A DNA stretch of 64,000 nt from assembly GCA_903918755.1 (NCBI GenBank), contig CAIXFN010000067.1:19129-83128 (forward strand), read 5' to 3'. Below are positions 1 to 8,536 of this stretch, in pieces. Both the position numbers and the translations under genes were made by a program. Below the pieces are notes generated by a model. That model saw nothing but the letters and a program-made list of their open reading frames with translations, ran no database searches and was not told the origin of the DNA. Position 1 is the first letter of the stretch. Each line of letters begins with the position of its first letter. The DNA is from an uncultured Pedosphaera sp. Lineage in GTDB: Bacteria > Verrucomicrobiota > Verrucomicrobiia > Limisphaerales > Pedosphaeraceae.

Positions 1-1
1 G

Positions 2-892
2 CTTCGTCACGTGGCGGTGCAGCCACAAACGCTCGCCGCCCTTGCGGCTCCCATTGCGGCCGCGGCGCGCGCGGCGTCCCCATCGATTCGTCCGGCTCCC
101 GTTCCGGCTCCGGCCTCCCGGCCCACCCAAGCTCCCATTTCCGCTCCCGTCGTCGCCGCGGCTCGGCCTCCCGCTCCGGTTGCCCGCCCGGTTTCGTCCC
201 CGGTGGCGGCTCCACCACCGCCCTTGGCTGCGGTGCTTACTGCCCCGCCCGTAAGTCCTACCCCGGCGTTGCCTAAAGCCGAGGCCTTTGCCGCCTTGCG
301 CGCCCGCGCGCTGACCTGCATCCGCTGCCCCCACCTCGCCTCCTCCCGCCGCCAGGTGGTTTTTGGAGTTGGCGATATTAACGCCCGGTTGATGTTTGTC
401 GGCGAGGCGCCGGGAGCGGATGAAGATGTGCAAGGCGAACCGTTTGTCGGGCGGGCGGGCGAATTGTTGACGAAAATGATCATCGGGATGGGCCTGACGC
501 GGGCCACGGTATACATCGGAAATGTGCTCAAATGCCGTCCGGACACCCCCGGCCAACCTTCCGGCAATCGCAAACCGACGACCGCGGAGATGCAAACCTG
601 TCTGCCCTATTTACAAGAGCAGATCGATCTGATCCAGCCGCAGGTGCTTGTCGCCCTGGGTTCCACGGCCATGGAGGGCCTCGTGGGCCATCCGGTAGCC
701 ATCTCCAAGATTCGCGGTCAGTGGCAATCCTACCGTGGCATTCCCCTCATGCCCACGTTTCACCCCGCCTACGTCTTGCGCAACCAGGCCATGGCCATCA
801 AACGCCAGGTCTGGGAGGATTTGCTCGCCGCCATGGAACATCTGGCCCTTCCGATTAGCGAGAAACAGCGGAATTACTTCCTCAAGCCCTGA
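2..892 (+). CDS. Type-4 (Fe-S) uracil-DNA glycosylase, 5' end possibly cut by window edge
   Basis: Removes uracil from DNA at the start of base excision repair. Counting from a possible GTG start at 11, the first ~95 residues are a low-complexity Ala/Pro-rich tail. The catalytic domain follows: CxxC at about 103-106, the active-site motif GEAPGADED at about 131-139, KCRP and TCLPYL supplying the other two cluster cysteines, and the C-terminal HPAYVLR motif. This spacing is typical of family-4 UDGs with a [4Fe-4S] cluster. The frame is still open at the window edge, so the true start may lie upstream. Function is well supported; the start is not. The Pro/Ala tail may be a linker to a region outside the window. 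Confidence 0.93.
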   Translation, partial: LRHVAVQPQTLAALAAPIAAAARAASPSIRPAPVPAPASRPTQAPISAPVVAAARPPAPVARPVSSPVAAPPPPLAAVLTAPPVSPTPALPKAEAFAALRARALTCIRCPHLASSRRQVVFGVGDINARLMFVGEAPGADEDVQGEPFVGRAGELLTKMIIGMGLTRATVYIGNVLKCRPDTPGQPSGNRKPTTAEMQTCLPYLQEQIDLIQPQVLVALGSTAMEGLVGHPVAISKIRGQWQSYRGIPLMPTFHPAYVLRNQAMAIKRQVWEDLLAAMEHLALPISEKQRNYFLKP

Positions 893-944
893 TCTACCGG
901 ATTGCCGGCTTGCAGCCGCGTCCCTTTCCGGCTAAGGACTCCGC

Positions 945-1565
945 ATGCTGCGACATTTGCTCGAACCGCTGTTCCAATGGTACATGAAGGCGCTTGATAC
1001 CGGTGGGTATCTGCTGATCGCGCTGCTCATGGCGGCCGAGAGTTCCATCGTCCCGCTACCCAGCGAGTTTGTCATCCCGCCGGCCGCGGCCTCCGGTAAA
1101 TTCAGCGTCGTGGGCATCGTCATTGCCGGCACCCTTGGTTCCTGGCTGGGCGCCTCCATCATGTATTGGGCCGCCCGCCTCGGTGGTCGCCGCCTGCTGG
1201 CCCGCTACGGCAGCTATGTGCTCCTCTCGCCCGCCAAGGTCGCCGGCGCGGAACGTTGGGCGGAACAATACGGCTCCATGGGCATTTTCATCTCCCGCCT
1301 GCTCCCGGTCGTCCGCCATCTCATCGGCATTCCCGCCGGCATCGTCCGCATGGATTTCAAACTTTTCTCCATTTTTACCCTGATCGGTTCCGGCATCTGG
1401 AGCGCGGTGCTTTGCTGGGTGGGCATCAAAATGGGGCAGGACGAAGCCCTCATGCGCGGCGAACTCCGCCGGGTGACCCTCTGGGTTGCCGGGGCCGTGG
1501 TCATCCTCGGCGTCATTTACTACCTCTTCGTCCACCGCCAGATGAAGCGCCAGCCCGATCGCTGA
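945..1565 (+). CDS. DedA family inner-membrane protein
   Basis: Integral membrane protein of the DedA/VTT (SNARE-associated) family, thought to act as a lipid scramblase/flippase or membrane-homeostasis factor. The 206-residue length fits the family. Family features are the acidic residue before a helical hairpin (AAESSIVPLPSEFVIPPAA) and the arginine-bearing FISRLLPVVRHLIGIPAG segment, followed by C-terminal transmembrane helices. The ATG at 945 lies 52 nt after the upstream glycosylase stop, so co-transcription is possible. Its 3' end converges on pyrE with a 19-nt gap. The substrate cannot be read from sequence. Confidence 0.9.
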   Translation: MLRHLLEPLFQWYMKALDTGGYLLIALLMAAESSIVPLPSEFVIPPAAASGKFSVVGIVIAGTLGSWLGASIMYWAARLGGRRLLARYGSYVLLSPAKVAGAERWAEQYGSMGIFISRLLPVVRHLIGIPAGIVRMDFKLFSIFTLIGSGIWSAVLCWVGIKMGQDEALMRGELRRVTLWVAGAVVILGVIYYLFVHRQMKRQPDR

Positions 1566-1584
1566 TTGCGCTGTCGCCGCGGCC

Positions 1585-2151
1585 TTATTTGCTGCCCGGT
1601 TTCACCGCCGGGGTGGCGGCCAGATCCGCCGGCAGTTGATCCGCAGGAAAAGCTTCCACGTGGAGCGCCAGCAGGCTGAACGTTGGCACGCCCAAATTTA
1701 CCAGGCCGTTTGAGCGGTCGACCGCCATCGCCACACCCGCCACCTCGCCGCCGTGGGCCCGCACAATGTCCATGGTTTCCTGCACCCGTCCGCCTTTGGT
1801 CACCACGTCCTCCACCACCAGGATCCGCTCGCCCGGGGCGATCTTGAATCCGCGGCGCAAAACGAGTTTGCCCTCTTCCTTCTCCACAAAGATGAATCGC
1901 AACCGCAACTGCCGCGCGACCTCCTGGCCCAGCACCAGCCCGCCCATCGCGGGCGCGATCACCGTCACCGCTCCCAGCGGCCGGGTCTGGTTGGCAAGTT
2001 CCGCGCCCAGCCGTTCCACCACGGGCATTTGTTGCAACGCCAGTGCGCATTGGAAGAATTGCCGGCTGTGCAGCCCGCTGCGCAGGATGAAATGGCCTTC
2101 CAGCAGGGCGCCGGTGTCACGAAAGATTTGGAGCACGTCATTTTCCGTCAT
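1585..2151 (-). CDS. pyrE: Orotate phosphoribosyltransferase
   Basis: Transfers the phosphoribosyl group of PRPP to orotate to make OMP in de novo pyrimidine synthesis. The PRPP-binding loop ILVVEDVVTKGG is clear at about residues 113-124, and the N-terminal FILRSGLHSRQFF segment matches the orotate-binding region of PyrE. The 188-residue length is normal. No other pyr genes are adjacent. The upstream region (2152-2200) is shared with a divergent membrane protein gene. A generic phosphoribosyltransferase is the only real alternative. Confidence 0.88.
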   Translation of the reverse strand: MTENDVLQIFRDTGALLEGHFILRSGLHSRQFFQCALALQQMPVVERLGAELANQTRPLGAVTVIAPAMGGLVLGQEVARQLRLRFIFVEKEEGKLVLRRGFKIAPGERILVVEDVVTKGGRVQETMDIVRAHGGEVAGVAMAVDRSNGLVNLGVPTFSLLALHVEAFPADQLPADLAATPAVKPGSK

Positions 2152-2200
2152 GACTGAACTTTAGTTTCTCAGCCGCGGGATAAAAGTTTAAAGTGCGCCG

Positions 2201-2854
2201 GTGCCAAAATGGTTCAAGACAATCATTGCGCTGCTCCTGCTCCCCGCCTGCCTCGGTGCCGTCAAGGCCCTCTGGTTGGTGCTCGCCGCGACCGGGCAGG
2301 CCACCACCGTCTGGGTCGCCGCCGGTTCCGGGGTCGCTGCCTGGCTGGTGATTTACTGGATGCTCCCCAAACCCATGTGGGTTTATGTTTTCGGCCACGA
2401 ACTCACCCACGTGCTCTGGACCTGGCTCTTCGGAGGTGGAGTGCGGAAATTCAAGGTCACGGCGAAAGGCGGCCATGTGATTGTCACCAAGAACAACTTC
2501 CTGATTTCCCTCGCCCCCTACTTTTTCCCCCTTTACGCCATTCTGGTGGTCCTGGTCTATGTGGCTGGCCAGCTCGTCTGGAACTGGTCCCCCTACGTCG
2601 CCATCTTTCATGTTCTGCTCGGCTCCGCGTACGCGTTTCATGTCACGCTCACCAGTCACATTCTCCAAACCCGGCAGTCGGACATCACCCAACACGGGTA
2701 TCTGTTCTCGGCTGTCGTCATTTTTCTCGGCAACATTTCCCTCCTGCTCCTCGGCGTGCCCCTGCTCACCGGCAGCGTTTCCCTCCCGTCCGCCCTGGTC
2801 TTCTGGCAGGCCTCGACGCTGGAGATCCTCCTGGCCCTCCGGCGGCTCTTCTGA
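2201..2854 (+). CDS. M50-like zinc metallopeptidase-type membrane protein
   Basis: Predicted polytopic membrane protein of 217 residues starting at a GTG. At about residue 67 it has an HExxH zinc motif (HELTH) in a hydrophobic stretch, followed about 45 residues later by FLISLAPYFFPLYAIL, which resembles the second conserved segment of M50-like site-2-protease relatives. No clear third metal ligand of the NxxPxPxxDG type is seen, so peptidase activity is unproven. About five to six hydrophobic helices are visible. The target is unknown. It sits divergently from pyrE and upstream of the PTS IIA gene. Confidence 0.6.
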   Translation: MPKWFKTIIALLLLPACLGAVKALWLVLAATGQATTVWVAAGSGVAAWLVIYWMLPKPMWVYVFGHELTHVLWTWLFGGGVRKFKVTAKGGHVIVTKNNFLISLAPYFFPLYAILVVLVYVAGQLVWNWSPYVAIFHVLLGSAYAFHVTLTSHILQTRQSDITQHGYLFSAVVIFLGNISLLLLGVPLLTGSVSLPSALVFWQASTLEILLALRRLF

Positions 2855-2977
2855 CCCAACCTTTGGCTGGAAGTTCGGCCGAACCAGCTTCCCCCCACGG
2901 CCCTTCGACACCCGTCCCGATTGCACTTGATCTATGGGTCGGAATCAGGCGAAATAGCCACTTCTTAAAGTAACGTT

Positions 2978-3442
2978 ATGAATCTTGGCGACATTCTCGG
3001 TGCGGACAATATTCTGCCGGCGTTGAACGCCTCAGATCGTTGGCAGGCCATTGACGAGTTGATCGACAATTTGGTCGCTACCAACAAAATCAAAGCCGAA
3101 AGCCGGGAAGCCATCGCGGCGGTCGTCAAGAAGCGCGAAACCTCCATGAGCACCGGAATCGGTTTCGGCATTGGGATTCCCCATGCCTCCACCGATCTCA
3201 TTTACGAAGTCGTGGGCGCCTTCGGCCGGTCGCCCAAGGGTGTGAATTTCGATGCGTTGGACAACCAGCCCGTCAACCTGGTGATGTTGTTCCTCGTGCC
3301 CCAGGGGCAGTTCCAGAAGCATCTCCATACGCTCGCCAACATCGCCAAGCTGCTGCACAAAAAGGAATTTCGTCAGGCCCTGGAAGACGCGCCCACCGCG
3401 GGAGACATGTATAAAATCATCAAGGAATTCGGCGGAAACTAG
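2978..3442 (+). CDS. PTS EIIA domain protein (PtsN/EIIA-Ntr-like)
   Basis: A 154-residue single EIIA domain of the fructose/nitrogen type. The phospho-accepting histidine is in the motif GFGIGIPHAST (about residues 62-72). No EIIB, EIIC, EI or HPr gene is nearby, so a regulatory role like PtsN is more likely than sugar uptake, but the partners must be encoded elsewhere. The start ATG at 2978 agrees with the family N-terminus. It reads in the same direction as argS, 83 nt upstream of it. Confidence 0.85.
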   Translation: MNLGDILGADNILPALNASDRWQAIDELIDNLVATNKIKAESREAIAAVVKKRETSMSTGIGFGIGIPHASTDLIYEVVGAFGRSPKGVNFDALDNQPVNLVMLFLVPQGQFQKHLHTLANIAKLLHKKEFRQALEDAPTAGDMYKIIKEFGGN

Positions 3443-3525
3443 TTTCCCCCTCCGGACCGGTCTGCTGTTACTGCTTCCCCTCCGGGCAGCGGCGGGCTTC
3501 CTTCAGCCAAGCGGAGCTTATTGCC

Positions 3526-5295
3526 GTGCTACCCCATAAATTCATCGAATCCCGTTTGCGAACCGCCGTGGCCGCGGTTCTTCCCGAGGCCAATCTCGCC
3601 GCCGTTTGCGTTCGTCCGTGTCCCGACTCCAAATTCGGTGATTACCAGGCCAACGCCCTGATGGCACTCGCCAAGGAACGCAAACTCAACCCCCGCCAAC
3701 TCGCCAGCCAGGTCGTTGCCCACCTCGACGTCAGCGAACAATGCGAGCCGGTGGAAATTGCCGGCGCCGGCTTTCTCAATTTCCGTCTTCTCCCCGCCGC
3801 CCTCAATGCCACCCTCCGGACCGCCGCCGCGGGCGAACATCTGTTTTTCGAGCGCGCCACGCAACCGCTCACGTACGTCGTTGACTTCAGCTCGCCCAAC
3901 GTCGCGAAGTCGATGCACATCGGCCACATCCGCTCCACGATCCTCGGGGACGCCCTCGCGCGCCTCCTCCGCCTGCTCGGCCACCGGGTCATCACGGACA
4001 ATCATATCGGCGATTGGGGCACGCAGTTCGGCAAGTTGTTGGTCGGTTGGAAATCCCAATTGGACCGCGCCGCCCTCGCCGCGGATCCCATCGGGGAAAT
4101 GGAACGGTTGTATAAAACCACCCACGCCGCGTGCGAAGCGGACCCCGCGACACTCGACCTGGCCCGGCGTGAATTGGTGAAACTCCAGAACGGCGATCCA
4201 GAAAACCTCGCCATCTGGAACGAGATGATTCAACTCTCCAAAGTCCAGTTCGACACCATGTATAGCCGCCTGGGCGTGCGTTTTGACCACACCTACGGCG
4301 AAAGCTTTTATAATCCCCTGCTCAAAGGCGTGGTCGCGGATTTACGGGAGCGCGACATTGCGGTGGAAAGCGAAGGCGCGATGGTTGTGTTTTCCGACGG
4401 GAAACTTCCGCCCAAGGAGGACCCTTTCCTGAAACAAGAGGATGGGGAATGGAAACCCAATCCCTCCCTGATTCAGAAAAGCGACGGAGCCTCCAATTAC
4501 ACCACCACGGACCTGGCCACTCTCGCCTTCCGCCGGGAAACCTGGCAGCCCCATTACGTGCTGTACGTCACGGACGGCCGCCAACAACTTCATTTTCAGC
4601 AGCTGTTTGCCATCTTCCACCGCTGGCAGCCGGAATCCACCATGCAGCTGAAGCACGTCTGGTTCGGCTCCATCCTGGGCGAAGACAACAAGCCATACAA
4701 AACCCGCTCGGGCGAAGTGGTCCGCCTCGCCGACCTCCTTGACGAAGCCATCGAACGCGCCTTCCAGGTGGTGCGCGAAAAGAATCCTGATCTCCCGGAA
4801 GCGGAATGCCGACGCATCGCCCGCGTGGTGGGCATCGGCGCGGTGAAGTACGCCGATCTCCTGCCGAACCGCCAGAGTGATTACATCTTTAGTTGGGATA
4901 AGATGCTGGCCTTCAACGGCAACACCGTGCCGTATCTCCTCTACGCCTACGCCCGTATCCGCAGCATCTTCCGCAAAGCGGCCGCCGAACCCGCCACGGC
5001 CGCGCCAGCCGGTTACCCGGTGGCCGTCACCGCGCCGGAAGAGACCGCCCTCGCGCGGCAACTCCTGAAATTTGACTTCGTCCTCGCCGCCGTGGCGGAT
5101 GACTACCGGCCGAATTATCTCTGCTCGTATCTCTACGAGTTGGCCGGCCACTTCGCCCGCTTTTTCGAAAACTGCCCCGTGCTCAAGGCGGAACCCGCGG
5201 AACGCGCCAGCCGCCTGGTGGTGTGTGAACTGACCGGCCGGGTCCTCCGGCAGGGGCTGGAAATTCTCGGCATCGAAGTCCTGGAACAAATGTAA
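3526..5295 (+). CDS. argS: Arginyl-tRNA synthetase
   Basis: Charges tRNA-Arg with arginine. The 589-residue class I synthetase has the HIGH signature (MHIGHIRST) at about residue 131 in the typical SPNVAKSMHIGH context and the GDWGTQFG segment shortly after. The C-terminal half carries the DALR anticodon-binding region (NTVPYLLYAYARIRSIF). The N-terminal ArgS additional domain (about 1-115) contains DYQANALMALAK. As in many ArgS proteins a canonical KMSKS is absent; the equivalent region reads KPYKTRSG. Start is GTG. It converges on dnaN across a strong hairpin. Confidence 0.97.
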   Translation: MLPHKFIESRLRTAVAAVLPEANLAAVCVRPCPDSKFGDYQANALMALAKERKLNPRQLASQVVAHLDVSEQCEPVEIAGAGFLNFRLLPAALNATLRTAAAGEHLFFERATQPLTYVVDFSSPNVAKSMHIGHIRSTILGDALARLLRLLGHRVITDNHIGDWGTQFGKLLVGWKSQLDRAALAADPIGEMERLYKTTHAACEADPATLDLARRELVKLQNGDPENLAIWNEMIQLSKVQFDTMYSRLGVRFDHTYGESFYNPLLKGVVADLRERDIAVESEGAMVVFSDGKLPPKEDPFLKQEDGEWKPNPSLIQKSDGASNYTTTDLATLAFRRETWQPHYVLYVTDGRQQLHFQQLFAIFHRWQPESTMQLKHVWFGSILGEDNKPYKTRSGEVVRLADLLDEAIERAFQVVREKNPDLPEAECRRIARVVGIGAVKYADLLPNRQSDYIFSWDKMLAFNGNTVPYLLYAYARIRSIFRKAAAEPATAAPAGYPVAVTAPEETALARQLLKFDFVLAAVADDYRPNYLCSYLYELAGHFARFFENCPVLKAEPAERASRLVVCELTGRVLRQGLEILGIEVLEQM

Positions 5296-5331
5296 ACAAC
5301 CCCCGGTGGCGCGGCCGCCACCGAGGGTTGT
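5296..5331. terminator. Strong hairpin between convergent argS and dnaN
   Basis: A 16-bp stem with one mismatch and a 4-nt loop begins right after the argS stop: ACAACCCCCGGTGGCG pairs with CGCCACCGAGGGTTGT. Lying between convergent genes, it probably ends transcription from both sides. There is no clean T-run on either strand, so it is not a textbook Rho-independent terminator. Confidence 0.6.
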
Positions 5332-5374
5332 GTCGAAATTCCAACCTTTGTTTACGGGCTTCCCTCCCGTTCCC

Positions 5375-6484
5375 TTAGCTCAGCCGCATGGGCATGACGA
5401 CATACAGGAACGGCCCGTTGATCTTCAGGACCCCCGGGCTTAATTCGTCGATCAATTCCAGAAAAACTTCGTCATTGGTCAGGGCGTTCAGCGGATCAAT
5501 CACATATTTGGGATTGAATGCGATTGCCATGTCCTTGCCCTTGTAGTTGATCGCCAGGCTTTCGCGCGCCTCGCCCACTTCCGGGGAATTCGCCGTGATC
5601 GCCAGGTTGTTCTTGGAAAAACTCAGCTTGACCGAGTTGGACTTCTCGCTCGTCATGATTTCCGCGCGCCGCAACGCATGCAGAAACTCCTCCCGCGGCA
5701 GCCCCACCCGTTCCTTCGGCTCCGCCGGAATCACCTGGCGGTAGTTCGGATAATTCCCCTCGATCAATTTCGATATGATCAGCGTGGAGGCGCCCTTTTC
5801 ATCCTTCAAATTAAAGGCGGCCTGATTTTCCGAATACCGGATTTCCACCTCACCCTTGTCCTGCAGCAACCGGTTCAACTCGCTCACCGCCTTTGCCGGC
5901 ACAATGAATTCGCCCTGGCTGCCCTCGGTCACGTCCACTTCCTCATCCACCAGGGCCAGGCGCCGGCCATCCGTCGCCACCATGGTCAGTTTGTGCTCCT
6001 TGAGGCTCAGAAAAATCCCGTTCAAAACATACCGCGATTCATCCGTGGAAATCGCAAACGCGGTCTTTTTCATCATCCCGCGCACCTTCTCCTGCGGCAG
6101 CGTGACCCGCTTGTCCTCCTTGAACTTGGGCAGGGCGGGAAATTCCTCTGCGCTCAAGCCGTTGATTTTATAAAACGAAGCTCCGGACCGCAGGCTGGTC
6201 ATGTGCTTCTCGTCCACTTCGATCTCAATTTCCGGGTTGTTCAGCTCGCGCACAATCCCGAACAGCTTCTTCACCGGAATCGTGGTGGCCCCCTCGGATT
6301 TGATGTTTGCCTCCACCCCGCACACGACGGTCACGTCCAGATCCGTGGCGGTCAGTTCCAGCAGTTTGCCTTGCGCGCGCAGAAGAACATTGGAAAGAAT
6401 CGGCAGGGTCGTCCGGCTGCTGACCACGTTCTGCACTGCCTGCAGTCCACTGATCAGCTGCTCTTTGGAAATCGTTAAATTCAT
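5375..6484 (-). CDS. dnaN: DNA polymerase III beta subunit (sliding clamp)
   Basis: Encodes the ring-shaped processivity clamp for the replicative polymerase. The 369-residue length matches DnaN. Recognisable segments include the N-terminal MNLTISKEQLISGLQAV, SRTTLPILSNVLL, the middle SRYVLNGIFL, ATDGRRLAL, and the C-terminal PFLYVVMPMRLS that ends nearly all beta clamps. dnaA and recF are not beside it and gyrB/gyrA lie about 17 kb away, so the classical dnaA-dnaN-recF-gyrB cluster is broken. The ATG at 6484 is the family start. About 200 nt of AT-richer DNA precedes it. Confidence 0.97.
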   Translation of the reverse strand: MNLTISKEQLISGLQAVQNVVSSRTTLPILSNVLLRAQGKLLELTATDLDVTVVCGVEANIKSEGATTIPVKKLFGIVRELNNPEIEIEVDEKHMTSLRSGASFYKINGLSAEEFPALPKFKEDKRVTLPQEKVRGMMKKTAFAISTDESRYVLNGIFLSLKEHKLTMVATDGRRLALVDEEVDVTEGSQGEFIVPAKAVSELNRLLQDKGEVEIRYSENQAAFNLKDEKGASTLIISKLIEGNYPNYRQVIPAEPKERVGLPREEFLHALRRAEIMTSEKSNSVKLSFSKNNLAITANSPEVGEARESLAINYKGKDMAIAFNPKYVIDPLNALTNDEVFLELIDELSPGVLKINGPFLYVVMPMRLS

Positions 6485-6692
6485 GTCGGCCCTTTAATAG
6501 TATCGGTAAATCCTGAATAATGTTCTTATTATTAAGGGTTGTGAATAAGGCAAACAACCCGCGCTGTCAAGGTTGGCAGCAAAGACTTGCGTCGTTTTTG
6601 AGGCAACGGATTGGGGTCGAATTGCGGACGAGAATTTTCCGCAAGTCGGGGTTGTTGGCTCGCTTAACATTTCATTCACATCTGTTACCAGC

Positions 6693-7841
6693 TTATTGGC
6701 CGGTTTGTACCCTTTTGAGAACCTGCGGCAACAATTCTTCCATCCGCTCCACTTCGGCGAGCGTCGAATCCCGTCCCAGAGAAAATCGCACCAGGGCATT
6801 CGCCAGTCGCGGTTCGAAGCCGAGCGCCAGGATGACGTGAGAGGGCTCCAGCGACCCCGCTGAGCACGCGGAACCACTCGAGGCGCAGATTCCCACCAGA
6901 TCCAACCCCGCCATCAGGGCGATGCTGTCAGAGCGTTCCACGACGAACGCCACGGTATTGGCCAATCGGCCCGTGACTGGACTCGCCAACTCCACGCCGG
7001 GTAAGCGCCCCACGAAATCCGCCACGCGGGCCGTCATTGGTGTGAGGTGTTCAGTATTGAACACCGGCGTCCGGACAAAGCGCTCCATCGCCGCCACCAA
7101 ACCAACGATCGCCAAAAGATTCTCCGTTCCCGCCCGGCGTTCGTTCTCATGCCCCCCGCCGAATAAAATCGGATCGGGTTGCAGCGGCGACCGGATGTAG
7201 AGTGCCCCCGCCCCCTTGGGACCGTGAAATTTGTGCGCGCAGATCGAAACCAAGTCGGCATTGAATTGCGCCACATTTTGGAACGGCTCCTTGCCAAACC
7301 ATTGCACAGCGTCGGTGTGAAAGACCACCCCGCGCTCGCGGCACAGCGCCCCCAACTCCGCCACCGGTTGTACAGTGCCGATCTCGTTGTTTGCCGCCAT
7401 CACGGACACCAGTATCGTATCCGCGCGCAGGGCTTTGCGGAGAGATTCCACCGTTACGCGGCCATCCCGGCCCACCGGCAAACGGGTGACTTCAAATCCT
7501 TCCTTCGCTGCCAGGTAATTGAAGCAATGCAAACCCGCGTGATGCTCAATCATCGTGGTGATCAGATGTCGCCCCTTGGGCTTGCGCAACCGGGCCGTGC
7601 CGAAAATGGCCAGGTTATTACTCTCTGTTCCCCCGCTGGTGAACACGATCTCGCTGGGTTTTGCCCCCAGCACCTGGGCGACCCGATCGCGGGCGTCATC
7701 CAGCAGGGATCGCGCCTGCCTTCCGATCTGGTGGACGCTGCTGGGATTTCCGAAAATCCCGTCCAGATACGGTCGCATGGCCTCGCGCACCAGCGGATCC
7801 AGCGGCGTGGTGGCGTTGTAATCGAAATAGACGGGCTTCAC
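6693..7841 (-). CDS. Cysteine desulfurase (NifS/IscS family)
   Basis: PLP enzyme that takes sulfur from cysteine for Fe-S clusters, thio-tRNA or molybdenum cofactor. The first residues YFDYNATTPLDP are the family N-terminus. The PLP lysine lies in CAHKFHGPKG, and the sulfur-carrying cysteine in SSGSACSAGS. I chose the GTG at 7841 because it puts the family N-terminus first and removes a 61-bp overlap with the upstream gene that the longest frame (from 7913) would create. Length is then 382 residues. It is the last gene of a minus-strand operon after a molybdopterin oxidoreductase (11-nt gap), so sulfur supply for that cofactor is a possible role. Confidence 0.92.
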   Translation of the reverse strand: MKPVYFDYNATTPLDPLVREAMRPYLDGIFGNPSSVHQIGRQARSLLDDARDRVAQVLGAKPSEIVFTSGGTESNNLAIFGTARLRKPKGRHLITTMIEHHAGLHCFNYLAAKEGFEVTRLPVGRDGRVTVESLRKALRADTILVSVMAANNEIGTVQPVAELGALCRERGVVFHTDAVQWFGKEPFQNVAQFNADLVSICAHKFHGPKGAGALYIRSPLQPDPILFGGGHENERRAGTENLLAIVGLVAAMERFVRTPVFNTEHLTPMTARVADFVGRLPGVELASPVTGRLANTVAFVVERSDSIALMAGLDLVGICASSGSACSAGSLEPSHVILALGFEPRLANALVRFSLGRDSTLAEVERMEELLPQVLKRVQTGQ

Positions 7842-7852
7842 AGTGCGGGCAC

Positions 7853-8485
7853 TTACGAGAACCGATCGTTCGTAAAGGGATCCGCGGTGTTGGAATACCC
7901 TCGGACTTCCCAAAATCCCAGTTTGTCGTGGTCCGTGAACGTTATCTCCCGGATGAATTTGGCCCCTTTCCAGGCATACCGCTTGGGCAAAATCACCCGC
8001 GCCGGGGCCCCGTGGTCCCGCGTCAGGGGTTTACCGTTCCACGAATGGGCGATGAGCACATCATCATCCAGACACGCCGCCAAGGGATTATTCGTGGTGT
8101 AACCATCGTAAGCTTTGAAGAGCACATGGGTCGCCTCCGGTTTGGGCTTCACCAGCTCCGCCAGGGTAAAAAACGCCACCCCTTCAAATTCCATGTCAAA
8201 CTGGCTCCAAGTAGTTACGCAATGAAAATCACTGACATCCTTGAATTGGGGCAGCTTCATGAATTGCGGCCACGTTAACGCTATCGGGTTTTCCACCAGG
8301 CCCGAGATCTTCAATTCCCATTGGTCCAAGGGGATTTCCGGGCGGACTCCCAGATCCAGTACGGGAAAATTATGCACCTCCCGTTGTCCCGGCGGAAGGC
8401 GGTCGCCGGAACGTGCCGCTGGCTTGGCCTGACCGGACATTTTTCGGGCCCAGCGTTCTTTGGCGGCAATGTATGATTCTTTCAT
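7853..8485 (-). CDS. Sulfite oxidase-like (SUOX/MsrP fold) molybdopterin oxidoreductase
   Basis: Single-domain oxidoreductase of the sulfite oxidase/YedY molybdopterin family, 210 residues. The predicted molybdenum-ligating cysteine lies in DFHCVTTWS. Further family segments are DQWELKISGLVE, DHGAPARVILP and FIREITFT. No twin-arginine or Sec signal is present, so it should be cytoplasmic, unlike MsrP. The ATG at 8485 is preferred over a TTG at 8527 because AAGGA sits 6 nt upstream of it. It lies between a BtpA-family gene and a cysteine desulfurase with short gaps. Substrate unknown. Confidence 0.8.
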   Translation of the reverse strand: MKESYIAAKERWARKMSGQAKPAARSGDRLPPGQREVHNFPVLDLGVRPEIPLDQWELKISGLVENPIALTWPQFMKLPQFKDVSDFHCVTTWSQFDMEFEGVAFFTLAELVKPKPEATHVLFKAYDGYTTNNPLAACLDDDVLIAHSWNGKPLTRDHGAPARVILPKRYAWKGAKFIREITFTDHDKLGFWEVRGYSNTADPFTNDRFS

Positions 8486-8536
8486 CAGCAATCCTTGGGC
8501 GTGAATCTGGCGGAACCCGGTCTCCAAATCAAGGGA

